A stretch of 64,000 nucleotides of DNA from Glandiceps talaboti (taxonomy: Eukaryota > Hemichordata > Enteropneusta > Spengelidae): contig NC_135551.1 of assembly GCF_964340395.1 (NCBI RefSeq), positions 5,392,963 to 5,456,962 of the forward strand, given 5' to 3'. A model generated the notes under the pieces. The model did no database searches. It was given only the letters and a program-made list of their open reading frames with translations, and was not told where the DNA came from. This document shows positions 24,616-42,569 of the stretch, in pieces (positions within the stretch are counted from its first letter, which is position 1; each line of letters begins with the position of its first letter). The position numbers were made by a program, and so were the translations under genes.

Positions 24616-27122
24616 ATTGTTTATTTAAATACTAATTGTGTGCACATACATACCTTGTAACATTCAATATAATAATCACCATACAATGCACATTCTCTGT
24701 TCAATACACATGATACAGAACGCGTTAGTCACTGAATTTTCGAACATATAAATACAGGTACGTATATACGTCCCTTATAAATATAATCCGACTTCATCAA
24801 ACGTCATGCACACTATGTTGCAATTCTATTAATTTCAGCGGCAAAAATACTGTTAGCAATAAATTCATAAAAAAGTCAAGACGACTGCTGACAGTCTAAA
24901 TTCCACCATTTACTATAATGAAACTATTGAATGACGCCCTCAAACACCGATGTTTAGATTTTGATATAGTCTAGTACAGGCATCATCGTGAAAATTCTTG
25001 ACCGGTATGTCATTTGCACTGAACAGTGCAAAAATTCTAAATACCATATGGCCATGTATTGACGATTCTCAACATAAGACATGGCATGTCTGTGATACAA
25101 TATGTGATGTTGATTCTTTCGTGTAGCTGTAATGTTTTGAAAATAATTTGCCTGATGTACTTCTAGCCTCGTACCTATGTAGAGGTGATGTATGCATGTG
25201 TCTGTCTGTATATGTATGCATGCATGCATGCATGTGAAATGCTGTTGATCGGCTTACTGTGCAGTTTATCGATATTGTAATGTTCAAACGGGGAAGCACT
25301 CACTCGCACTGCTGTTCCAATCATCAGTCTGTTCCATCCAAGACTATAACGTTGAATTAGCCGACCAACTAGTTTCTTCTCACACCATCTCTTCTACGAG
25401 GTACCGTACCGACTTGGATTGTGTTGAGTAGAACTCACAACGAAACATACGTATCTGGTTCAACGAACGCCAAGCTAACAACTTGGTTGATTTTATTACA
25501 TGACCAATCTCCGTCTCCGCCTCCCCTGAGCTGGGCTAAAACCCCAACTTTCCAAGTTTACACAAAATCTCTATTCTTAGAGTATGACGTATTCTTAAGT
25601 CTATGATGAAAGACATGATCCGAGATCTAATATCCAATCACCTTCCCTAGATTAGTAATCTCAAAGACCATTAAATAGTCATGTCATAATAAAACTTGTT
25701 GACAGTTCAATCGTACCTGGTACAAACAATTCAGAAACACCCCATGTAGAGATGTCAAAGACCTATGTTGTTACGCAACGGAATGTCACTGTATGTACAA
25801 AGTTTAAATGCTTTTGACTTCAATTTAGAGTTCATAATGAAAATTTACCAAAATGTCCTGAATGGATATATTTTAGATCTGTGACTCGTAACACATGCAT
25901 GCAGGGATGCAGGTATGCATGTATGTATGTATGTATGTATGTTTGTATGTATGTATGTATGTATGTATGTATGTATGTATGTATGTATGCATGCATGTAT
26001 GCATGTATGTATGTATGTATGTATGTATGTCAGGACAGCCGAGTTTTTCTATAGTACAGGATCGGGGAGGGACCACACTTACTGGAGAAATAAGAGATAG
26101 CTCACATAAACGCACAAACACACACATATGTCACAGGTTTATTTTTTCTAATTCTCCTCTAAATAAAAAACAACACTTGTACAGCAAAATTGCTTGTACG
26201 AAAAAAATATGCTTAAATCGCTTTGATCACAGTGGGAAAGCGCCATATCTTATGGATGCATACTTCAATTTCAATATAATTTAGAACATAACAAATCACA
26301 TGTGTTCTATAAATTATGTTGATGTACCTCACACGTTTAATGAATAATTTGCCTAATTAATGATTTTCGGTAATTAGGTTATATATGTATTTAGGTTATA
26401 TATTGTAAATTAACCACCGATGTTTACATTTGTGACAAATCAAAATATCTATATTTAGGGTCTGGGTTAATTAAAACGTGAAACCCTTCTTTCCATGTCA
26501 TCACCTAAAAGATCACGGCTATGCAGATCTAATAATGATAAAATAAATTCAATAACACATGCACTGTTATACCGAGAAAATGTATTAATATGATGAATCA
26601 AATAACATAATGTGTAAATACATTGAACAACGTAATTTCAACTTTAAAAAGTAGATCTCAACAGCTACAGGAAACAAATAAACGTGACATAATGGAAAGA
26701 GCTTGACTTATGACATCTCTAATAACTTATCCTAAAAGTGTTTTTTTGCATTAATTTTCATGAATTTATTAATAATTACAGCCAATTCCGAACGAATGAT
26801 TGGTAATTTGTATTCAATCCTGTACTCAGTGTGTTTACTTTATTCGTTTTACACAGTCTAGCTGTTTCAACACAGTTAAATTATTCTCTTCCCTGGTGTG
26901 TAAACTACTAGTTCCATATTGATATATCATTCACATTACTATATATTATATTCACAGCATTATATATATAGTGTGCGTGTCTGTGTGTCTGTCTGTCTCT
27001 GCATGTATCTATGTAGAAATTTAAGTAAATGTATGTATGTATGTATGTATGTATGTATGTATGTATGTATGTATGTATGTATGTTTGTTTGTCTGTGTCT
27101 GTGTCTGTGTTTCTTTCTATTG
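24616..27122. repeat. Segmental repeat block B (left part)
   Basis: Copy of block A (7663-9400) with a solo gypsy LTR inserted into its GCAT/ATGT tract, and ATGT arrays at 25916-26028 and 27030-27085. It continues into the hAT-like element at 27123. Confidence 0.85.
25235..25893 (-). mobile_element. Solo LTR of the gypsy element
   Basis: Reverse complement of the LTR at 48494-49174: it begins TGAAATGCTGTTGATCGG and ends GACTCGTAACA. It is flanked by CATG at 25231-25234 and 25894-25897, a 4-bp target duplication within a GCAT tract. The equivalent site in block A is empty. Confidence 0.88.
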
Positions 27123-29410
27123 CAGGGCTTTAGACTGACCAAATTGCCGGGGGGGGGGCATAATTAGTTTTACGATGATGGCGCAATCATGCATTTAAAA
27201 TGTACATAAATTTGCGTACAATTTACATAATATCTATTTTAGCATACGCAATTAAATATCATATGTAAGGCTAGAAAAAATAAAAAAGCTGGTCAACGGG
27301 CAACCTAACCCATCATATTGGGTAGGTAGGTAGAATTTCATTTTTTCACAATGCTTGACAAGGATAAAACAAACCATATATAATGATAGCAAAATATTTC
27401 AGGTCGAGTTTAGATAGAACTTATTCAGTCATCTTGATACTATCTCTTGCAATTTGTCTGCATAGCTACAGTTAGGAAATGTACACAATTTATGGTTAAA
27501 CAAATGCTGTAGCTCCTCTCACCCTCTCTTCTGAAAAAATGTTAAGCACCGCCAAATGAAACTCAAGCATTATTTTAGCCACCCCTTCTGTCACCTACAC
27601 TAAAGTGGAAATATAAAATTATGTGGTACAATATGATACATTTAAATAACAGTGATAGCCAACAACAATAATACTCTGAATGAGATTACTTTCCACAGGA
27701 TGTGGATTTCACACGCATACGGAGATGTCTCTAATTAGCTCTAACCTATACAGGGAGGTACTTAGCCAGACACCATCCATCTTGTTTTGGGAGAAAGACA
27801 ATTATCACCTTGATTGCTACTGATTGGAGGGACAACTCGAAAGGTGACCAAAATTGAAAATAAGACTGTGTAGGAGGCCATTTAGAGGCATAAAATAGCA
27901 AATTAGTCTTACAATACTTGAATATGGTAATAAAATACCAGAATTGAAACAATTATGCTATACATTACATATTATCTGGAAGTGTATTTTGTTGTGGCAA
28001 AGCTGAAAGATATTTTAGGGATGTGTACTTGGTAAATGACTTCTCCTGAAGTTTAATTTGGTTCCAAAAAATCTCGAATAAAGAGCAAAACATTTCAAGA
28101 CTTTCAGACTTTGCGGCCTTATGACTGTTCAGCCCACTCCCATGATCGTAAACTTTTGCTCAATTCTTTTTATTGCACATTTGATATGCAACAGCTTAAT
28201 TTAATCTCAATTCATGCTTGTATGCATCAGCAGAGCCATGTAAACCACTGTATAAGATATTATATAATTTGGAATAGACTCAAATGTATATTGTTACATG
28301 TACTATTCAGAAAATATAAAGTAATATCCTTAATTTTGAAACAAATGCGACGCCCGCATGGGGATATATTGCCCATCACCAAAAAAATATATGGGTAGGT
28401 TGAACAGCTTTTTCATTTTTCCTAAACCTAATGTCACATCTTTCAAAGTAGTTGCCGAAAAGATATCATATTCAAAGTATAAAAACCCAAACTTTTAAAT
28501 AAAAAAAAATTGGATGGTGCTTTCTCAAATAAGTAACACTACAAAATAATCATTTTCTTTACCCTACTCCCAACACTTTTATGGCCTTCCTTTATGTTGG
28601 AACCCAAATCAGTGAATTCTACTTGCCATTATCGTTATAATGGAAATAACTTAAGTTTGGATTTTGATGTCGAATGTACAGCTCTGTTCACAAATTCAGG
28701 GCCATTCTTTCCATAGCAAGTTGTCGCTTCAAAATGAATTGCGTAATAACGCTAGTGTCAGTGCAATGATATAATTATATCAAACAACATTTTAACCAAA
28801 GGCAATGCCGAACACAATTATTGAAAGTGGATCTTTAAAGAACGGATCTTAAATTGCGTACCTAGTTTAATAGTTTTTCAGGGCCACCAAATATTCCAAA
28901 AAGAGGTCTGCCGTTTTTATCAGTAAATGTTTTAATAAAAGGAACAAGATGTAAATGAGGTCGAGTGCACTGCATGCAACAGGTGACCTCACGTTGAACG
29001 ACTTTTTCCGTCTTTTTTTTTAAGTTTCACTCTCTGACAATATTGCGACTTGATATCTTCAAATGAAGGAGACTTTCAAGACTACTGTTACTCGCAGAAA
29101 ATGCACAGTGCATGTGAACTTCTGTTGTAGTTTCCCGCACAAAGAATTTTTTTAAATTTACAATTTTTAACTGGACACATTTATTTATTCAAAGTTAAGC
29201 CAGGGTACAATAGAGATATAAAATACACAAAAGCGAGTCAGTGTACAGTCACTTTTGACTTTAGTAAACCATCAATTTAAATCGCGCATGCTATGAATCA
29301 TCACGTAAATAACGATTTTAGTAACATCGCTATGTATTCAGAAAGTCGCTTTTTTCTTGCTGTTTTCCAAGATCTCAGGGGGCAGCTGCCCCCCGCAGGC
29401 TACGGTACTC
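27123..29410. mobile_element. hAT-like non-autonomous DNA transposon, copy B
   Basis: Same element and same flanking TATTG (27118-27122 and 29411-29415) as copy A, so it was duplicated with the block rather than inserted anew. The left end has drifted (CAGGGCTTTAGACTG). The right end keeps the GGGGGCAGCTGCCCCC palindrome before GCAGGCTACGG. Confidence 0.65.
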
Positions 29411-29415
29411 TATTG

Positions 29416-29811
29416 TTATAGCAGATATCAATCACACTTCTATCGAAATGTAAAGCTCTGTGTATTTTGCATACCGTATGTTAACATGTTAATCATGTTT
29501 ACACGAGGTCTGGGAAGACTGGAGTGTTTATCAGTATCTCTCATATTTGATTTAAACATATTCCCGATATATTCCTATTACCTCAGATTGTTTGTTTCCC
29601 TTGTCTACATTTATTACTACCTTATTGGCATATCTCACACATGAAAAAGCATTTGGAACAGCACTCCCGAGAAAACAGTCTATTCATGTTGGACCCTTTA
29701 GGAGAAGCAAACCCAATATACGAGATATGAAACTGAAATCATAGTAATGGCCTATACTGGTGACATTTTATTCTATGGTGACTTGTAGACATGCCACATA
29801 ATGGACATATC
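29416..29811. other. Region downstream of the sulfotransferase stop
   Basis: Homology with block A ends near 29462. The rest is unique and probably contains the 3' UTR of the - strand sulfotransferase; no polyadenylation signal can be assigned firmly. Confidence 0.4.
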
Positions 29812-34728
<4,917 letters not shown>

Positions 34729-34814
34729 TGCACTGCGATGGATTAATATGAAATGGTACACTCGAAAGTATAATGTAAACATTATACGTACGCGTGTTGC
34801 AAAAAAAAACATTA

Positions 34815-35391
34815 AATGACCCGATTCGATTCGATTCGTGTAAATAGAAATCATATCTATCAGAGTTCTGTTAAAACGCTCTGTCAGCCCATTTACCGAT
34901 GGCATATACGGAGATGAACGCTTCTTTGTAATATCGAAATAGCGACAAACTTCTTTCATAACATGTGACATAAATGACGAACCTTGATCTGAGAGAATAG
35001 AATTTGGAAAACCAAAAGTGCAAAATATTTCTCGAAACAATACTTTAGCAACAGTTTCTGCTTTCGTATTAGGTACTGCGAATGCCCACGCAAACTTAGT
35101 CAAATATTCCGTCACAACTAAAATATGCACATTCCCACTTTTTGTCTTTTTCAGTGGCCCTAAAAAATCCATGCCAAGTCTATGCATAACTCCCGTGACA
35201 TTCAGTGGAATTAAGTGACCTTTGAACCGACGACCTCTCTTTCTCGTATGACAACGTGCACACGATGCTACAATATCTGTGATATCCTTATTCATCCCAT
35301 CCCAATAATATCGTGATCGAATTGCATATAAACATCGCGACGTCCCGAGATGACCTCCTGTTACGTCATCGTGAATCCGCTTTATTACATA
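34815..35391 (-). pseudogene. gypsy integrase fragment (distal part)
   Basis: On the - strand it encodes the integrase zinc-binding region (HDDVTGGHLGTSRC, CARCHTRKRG) and the catalytic core with MDFLGPL and SDQGSSF, ending within the core after SIYTNR. It stops abruptly at a GATTC-rich join to the sulfotransferase upstream region. The integrase C-terminus, chromodomain and LTR are missing. It is part of the rearranged copy spanning 34815-46726. Confidence 0.85.
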
Positions 35392-35845
35392 TACCATTAC
35401 ATCCTTGTTTGCCCTGCTTTTAAAGAATTTAGACATAAATTTATCAAGAGTTATTATTACACGAAGCCAAATACACTAAAATTTGAAGAGTTACTTAACT
35501 GTAAATATTACACCGAAACACTTGCTAAATTTGCTAAAATCATTATGACAAAATTTGAGTAATCTTTATATATATACATGTAGTCTCTTTCATCTGCCAG
35601 GTAACTGACTTTTGCCTTTGTTATGCATGTTTTTTGGTTTTATTTTCTCAATTTTTCTTTTTGTGTAAGCATTCTTTTCCCACTTGTGTATAATGTATAT
35701 GTTTTCTGTCTGTCACTTCTGTATATATCAGTTGTTTTTTGAAAGTACTTTTTGATTTGTATTTTTTGATGTGTATATTTTAACTATCTCTCATACTCCC
35801 ATTGAAAGGGGTCGCAGAGTAAATAAATTATTATTATTATTATTA
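35392..35845 (+). mobile_element. 5'-truncated LINE 3' end
   Basis: The + strand begins inside the C-terminus of a non-LTR retrotransposon ORF (YHYILVCPAFKEFRHKF to KFAKIIMTKFE, stop at 35560-35562), followed by an AT-rich 3' UTR and a (TTA)n tail. A repeated TTATTACATA (35382-35391 and 35846-35855) looks like the target duplication, though the TTA tail makes the edge uncertain. It sits antisense in the gypsy fragment. Clade not determined (CR1/L2/jockey-like ending). Confidence 0.75.
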
Positions 35846-38800
35846 TTATTACATACAATTGAAGTGACCGTGGAATAACTAATTGTCTAATAATACAATC
35901 CTTAGCTAGAGCAGACTTTCCCGACGGTGACCATAAATGATACATAAATGACTTTCAGTGGAATTAAGTGACCTTTGAACCGACGACCTCTCTTTCTAGC
36001 ATGACAACGTGCACACGATGCTACAATATCTGTGATATCCTTATTCATCCCATCCCAATAATATCGTGATCGAATTGCATATAAACATCGCGACGTCCCG
36101 AGATGACCTCCTGTTACGTCATCGTGAATCCGCTTTATTACATACAATTGAAGTGACCGTGGAATAACTAATTGTCTAATACAATCCTTAGCTAGAGCAG
36201 ACTTTCCCGACGGTGACCATAAATGATACAAAATTCCATTGAGCAACAAATAATTTGCCTGCGTGTTTGCGATACGTTTAGCCAACTTTTTATCATTTGG
36301 TAAATCCCCACTTGTTAAGAACTTAATCATCGGAACTAAATGACTGTCACTATGCTGTAAGCGCGAAATTCTATCAGCTGTCGTATTGGAATGTAAGTCA
36401 TCATTGAGTACGCAATCATCATTTACTGTGACTGACCCCTGGGATTGACTATCAGTACTAGTCTCAACACTATTTGTACTGGCAACCGTTGCTAAGGTGT
36501 TATATAATTCACTGATGTCAATATCAGAGTCATCTGATTTGTTTGACTTATCCAAATTCACCATATTAATATTGGCCATATGTGTACTTGACCCTCTAGT
36601 GTTGTCGTCGTCGACCTTTATGTCATTTCTCATTGTAGGCTCAAATGCAGGTGTATCTGGGTTACTAAAGTCAGAATTTTGGCTCCCTACCTGTTCATAT
36701 TCTCTACGCGATAACCCATCCACATGGGGAATATTTTTGCCTGGTCTGTGTTGAATATCGAAATCATACTCCTGAACTCGCATAATCCATCGTGCTATTC
36801 TACCACTAGGTGATTTCATTTTGAACAAATATGGTAAATTAGCATGATCAGTAATCACCGTAAAACGATTACCTCTTAGATAAGGGTCGCACTGCGATAA
36901 CCCATGTAGTAAAGCAATAGCTTCTCGTTCTGTCGTCGAATATTTCCGTTCGCGCGAACTCAGAGATCGACCACCATAAGCAATCGGTCGTTCTAGTTTG
37001 TCCTGTTTTTGTTCTAAAACGTACCCTACACTAAATGCAGATGCGTCTGTATACAGTATGAACGGATCATTGTATTGAGGAAATCCTAGCAATGGAGCTA
37101 TCACTAGTTTTTGTTTCAAGGTATCAAATGCCTGTTGACATTCATCCGTCCATTTGAACACTTTGTTCTTATGCAATAAATTATGAAGTGGATGGGCAAT
37201 CTTAGAAAAATCTCTGATAAAACGGCGATAGAAACCTGCCAGACCTAGAAAGCTCTTGACCTTAGAAACATTTGTAGGGACTGGAAAACTCTCAACAGCT
37301 GAAATCTTAGCTGGATCCGCAGAGATACCATCCTTAGTCAGAATATGACCCAAGAACTTAATTTTCTTTCTACCAAAGTGGCACTTCTTTGGACCTAGTT
37401 TCAAACCTGCTTCTCGCAATCGTGTCAAAACATTATTTATATGAAGCAGATGATTATCAAAGGTATTACTGTACACAACAAGATCGTCCAAATAACAGAC
37501 GAGGTAGCTCCAAAGTAATTCTCGAAATAAATGCTGCATTGTCTGTTGAAACGAAGCACTAGAATTACGTAAACCCTGAGGTAAAGTATTCCATTCATAT
37601 TTCCCATCTAAACTAACAAATGCCGTTTTGTGGGAATCACTCTCATCTATTGCCAACTGCCAAAACCCAGACGTCATATCAAGGGTAGTGAAATATTTAG
37701 GAGACTTATCTCCTATCATGTCGAGACAATCCTGCAAACCTGGCAAGGGAAATACGATTGGTATTGTCTGTTTATTTAATTCCCTATAATCAATAACTAA
37801 TCTATACGCACCTGACGGTTTCTTGACCAATAACAGTGGACTACTGTACTGTGAAGTTGAAGGTGTAATAACACCCTGGTCAAGTAAATTATCTAACTGA
37901 GACCTTATTTCTTGGCGTTTGTCTGGGGAGACACGATATGGTGGCCGAGAGACAGGTTTTGCATTTTCATTTAATTCAATCCTATGCTTAATTACATCAC
38001 AATAACCTAACGTCCCTGATTTATCAACGAAAGCATCCCTATTCTGCCATAGAACTGACTGTAATTGTTCAAGTTGTTGGTCAGATAAGTCATGGTCAGT
38101 CCAGTCAAAATCAGAAAAGAATTCTCTCTGTGCTCGTGTCAAAGGATTAGTAATAGGGGGATACGTCTGATTAGCGCTCAAGTCAATATTATACAATTGA
38201 TCACCATCAGATAGTGGTTTAAAAACACCTAGCCTTGTATTCCTCCTCAAAGTAACATCATTGTCGCTTGCATTAGCAATTCTAATTGGAACTAAATCAT
38301 CCTCAGTTTTAGCCAGTACACGCGCTGTTACTAAGCCGAGGTGACACAAAGATTTAATATTAGGCGTGGTGCCAAGTATTCCATCACCAACGTGAGATAG
38401 AAGCCGCGCAGATATAATACATTCTGATTTCGCGGGAATTAAATATTTGTCAGCTGATCGCATAAATAGCTTCGAACGAAGACGCAATTTATTCTTGGCC
38501 ATATCTATAATCGCTCTATGCATTTTTATGAAATCGACACCTATGATTAGTGGCTTATTAAGATTGTCTACAAGGTGAGCTGGCATAAGGACACTACGAT
38601 TATTTATAAAAGCTGGAATATTAATTAAACCTCGAACTGGTAACCTACCACCTGAAGCTACTGTTATATAATCATGAGAAGACTTTATTATTTGTACACG
38701 TCTAAGTTCTGGTATTTCCTTTAATAATTTACTCGTAACTACTGTAACTGAAGAACCTGTATCAACCAAAGCATTAACATTCTTACCATAAATCCTAACA

Positions 38801-39140
38801 TTAATCAAATTGCTATTATGCACCTTATCTGTACTAATACTGCTAAGCGTAGGTGAATTAATAGACAAGTTAGCATTATATGTATTACTATTTAATCGAC
38901 TATCACTGTGCATTACACATGAAGGGCTAGTGTGTCCTGGCTTGTTACATAATCGACATATTGGTTCACCTGATCTGATCTGTTGACCTCCATAAGTTGG
39001 TCCATGTCTATTAGTCTTAAGTTCTCGAGAGTATGGATCAGATTTGAAAGTGTTCTGTCTTACCGCATGACTTGTGAAATGTTGATCGTCCCTGTTTGGC
39101 TTGTCTTGTGATGTCATCTTCGAAATAAGCTGTTCATGTA
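35846..39140 (-). pseudogene. pol: gypsy gag-pol fragment, rearranged copy
   Basis: A 1071-codon open frame (39117 to 35902) covers, in order: an intact CCHC zinc knuckle (CRLCNKPGHTSPSC), aspartic protease (ALVDTGSSV), reverse transcriptase (YLDDLVVYS), RNase H (ILYTDASAF, TDHANL) and the integrase zinc-binding region, then runs out of homology. The HHCC region and the sequence just upstream of it are present twice (35210-35400 and about 35950-36150), an internal tandem duplication now split by the LINE tail. Gag and pol are in one frame here, unlike the full-length copy. No LTR is attached, so it is not an autonomous element. Confidence 0.88.
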
Positions 39141-42100
39141 ACTAAGTTGAAGCAGGCAGACACAGGCAGCAAACAATGGAAGCAGGCAGAAATGACCTTT
39201 GACCTTGAACATCGAACCCTCTAGCTTACTGTCAAATTACTGTATAGCAAGAAACAAGGACTTTACCTTTCTTTATCAGTTTCACAGACTTTCAGAAGTG
39301 ATAAATCATAGAAGTAACATAATATAAGACATAAATGAAAACCCGAAGTAACTTTAAAAAAAAATATTCCTATGCAATGTGACATTTACATGTTGTAAGT
39401 ATTAACCAAACAATTATTTTCTCCCCATGCAAGAGTACTGTGTATTCACCATGCTTCAAAATACAGCTCTATGAAATCTGTATTACTAAAATTGGTTGTA
39501 CTTAAATATTGTCTTTTATACCCTTCAAAGAGTTCACTATAATAATGGGAATGTTACTAATTCATGGAAAGATGGGGTGCATTATGGGAAATTTCACTAT
39601 TTCATACACAATTGAAATTCACTTTTCTGGCAAACCATTGAGTGTGCACACTATTCACATATTAGGCCTAGTACACTACTATATGAGCTATCAAATGATA
39701 TATGTGACTTTATATAAATTTCGTCTTTCATACCCAGCAGACACACTTTTAATTAAGAAATTATAGGAATATTTACAAATTTTGATGAAACTACACGTGC
39801 GTTTTCTTGCAAACAATTGAGTGTGCACATTATTCATATAGTAGGTTTAATACAGTTATATATAAGCTATAACATGTTATATTTCCCTTTTGATAAATTT
39901 CGTCGTTGATACCCAGCAGACACAGAAACATATGGTGCATTCTGGGAAATTTCATTATTTCATACACAAATCAAAATCATTTTTCTAGCAAACCATTCAG
40001 TGTGCACACTATTCACCTATTAGGCCTAGTACACTCCTATATGAGCTATTATATGATATATGTGACTTTATATAAATTTCATACCCAGCAGACACACTTT
40101 TATTTATACAATTATAGCAATATTTACAAGTTTTGAGGAAACTGCACATGCGTTTTCTTGCAAACAATTGAGTGTGCACATTATTCATATAGTAGGCTTA
40201 ATACAGTTATATATAAGCTATGACATGATATATTTCACTTTTGATAGATTTCGTCGTTCATACCCAGCAGACACAGAAAGATGTGATGCATTATGGGAAA
40301 TTTCACTATTTCAAACACAAATCAAATTCACTTTTCTAGTAAACCATTGAGTGTGCACACTATTCACGTATTAGGCCTAGTACACTACTATATGAGCTAT
40401 TATATGATATATGTGACTTTATATAAATTTTGTCTTTCATACCTAGCAGACACACCTTCATTCAGGAAATTATAGGAATATTTACAAATTTTGATGTAAC
40501 TGCACATGCGTTTTCTTGCAAACAATTGAGTGTGCACATTATTCATATAGTAGGCTTAATAAAGTTATATATAAGCTATAACATGATATATTTCACTTTT
40601 GATAAATTTCATCATTGATACCCAGCAGACAGAATCATGTGGTACTGCATTCTGGGAAATTTCATTATTTCATACACAAATCAAAATAATTTTTCTAGCA
40701 AACCATTGAGTGTGCACACTATTCATGTATTTGGCCTAGTACACTACTATATGAGCTATTAAAGAATATATGTGACTTTATATAAATTTCGTCTTTCATA
40801 CCCAGCAGACACACTTTTATTTAGGAAATTATAGGAATATTTACAAATTTTGATGAAACTACACGTGCGTTTTCTTGCAAACAATTGAGTGTGCACACTA
40901 TTCACCTATTAGGCCTAGTACAATATCATATCAGCTATTATATGATATATGTGACTTTATATAAATTTTGTCTTTCATACCCAGCAGACACACTTTTATT
41001 TATACAATTATAGCAATATTTACAAGTTTTGATGAAACTGCAGATGCGTTCTCTTGCAAAAAATTGAGTGTGCACACTATTCGCATAGTAGGCTTAATAA
41101 AGTTATATATAAGCTATGACATGATATATTTCACTTTTGATAAATTTCGTCGTTGATACCCAGCAGACACAGAAAGATGTGGTGCATTCTGGGAAATTTC
41201 ACTATTTCATACACAAATCAAATGCACATTTCAAGCAAACCATTGAGTGTGCACACTATTCACGTATTAGGCCTAGTACACTTCTATATGAGCTATTAAA
41301 TGATATATTTCACTTTTGATAAATTTTGTCTTTCATACCCAGCAGACATAGAAAGATGTGGTGCATTCTGGGAAATTTCATTATTTCATAACAAATCAAA
41401 TTCACTTTTCTAGCGAACCATTGAGTGTGCACACTATTCACCTATTAGGCCTAGTACACTACTATATGAGCTATTATATGATATATGTGACTTTATATAA
41501 ATTTCGTCTTTCATACCCAGCAGACACACCTTCATTCAGGAAATTATAGCAATATTTACAAATTTTGATGAAACTGCACATGCGTTTTCTTGCAAACAAT
41601 TGAGTGTGCACATTATTCATATAGTAGGCTTAATACAGTTATATATAAGCTATGACATGATATATTTCACTTTTGATAAATTTCGTCGTTGATACCCAGC
41701 AGACACAGAAAGATGTGATGCATTATGGGAAATTTCACTATTTCATACACAAATGAAATTCACTTTTCTAGCAAACCATTCAGTGTGCACACTATTCACG
41801 TATTAGGCCTAGTACACTACTATATGAGCTATTAAATGATATATGTGACTTTATATAAATTTCGTGTTTCATACCCAGCAGACACACTTTTATTTATACA
41901 ATAATAGGAATATTTACAAATTTTGCTGAAATTGCACATGCGTTTTCTTGCGAACAATTGAGTGTGCACACTATTCATATAGTAAGCTTAATACAGTTAT
42001 ATATAAGCTATAACATGATATATTTCACTTTTGATAAATTTCGTCGTTTATACCCAGCAGACACAGAAAGATGTGGTGCATTCTGGGAAATTTCACTATT

Positions 42101-42569
42101 TCATACACAAATCAAACCCACTTTTCTAGCAAACCATTGAGTGTGCACACTATACACGTATTAGGTCTAGTACAATATTATATCAGCTATCATATGATAT
42201 ATGTGAGTTTAAATAAATTTCGTCTTTTATACCAAGCAGACACGCTTTTATTTTGGAAATTATAGCAATATTTACTAATTTGGTGAAACTTCATGTGCGT
42301 TTTCTTTACTAGGCCTAATATGTGAATAGTGTGCACACTCAATGGTTTGCTAGAAAAGTAAATTTGATTTGTGTATGAAATAATGAAATTTCCCAGAATG
42401 CACCATATGTTTCTGTGTCTGCTGGGTATCAATGACGAAATTTATATAAAGTCACATATATCATATAATAGCTGATATGATATTGTACTAGGTCTAATAG
42501 GTGAATAGTGTGCACACTCAATTGTTTGCAAGAAAACGCATGTGTAGTTGAATCAAAATTTGTAAATAT

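Noticed and set aside
29357-29644. 95-codon hydrophobic frame downstream of the hAT-like copy B
   Set aside because: Begins inside the transposon end and continues through unrelated unique sequence; composition is that of random AT-rich DNA.
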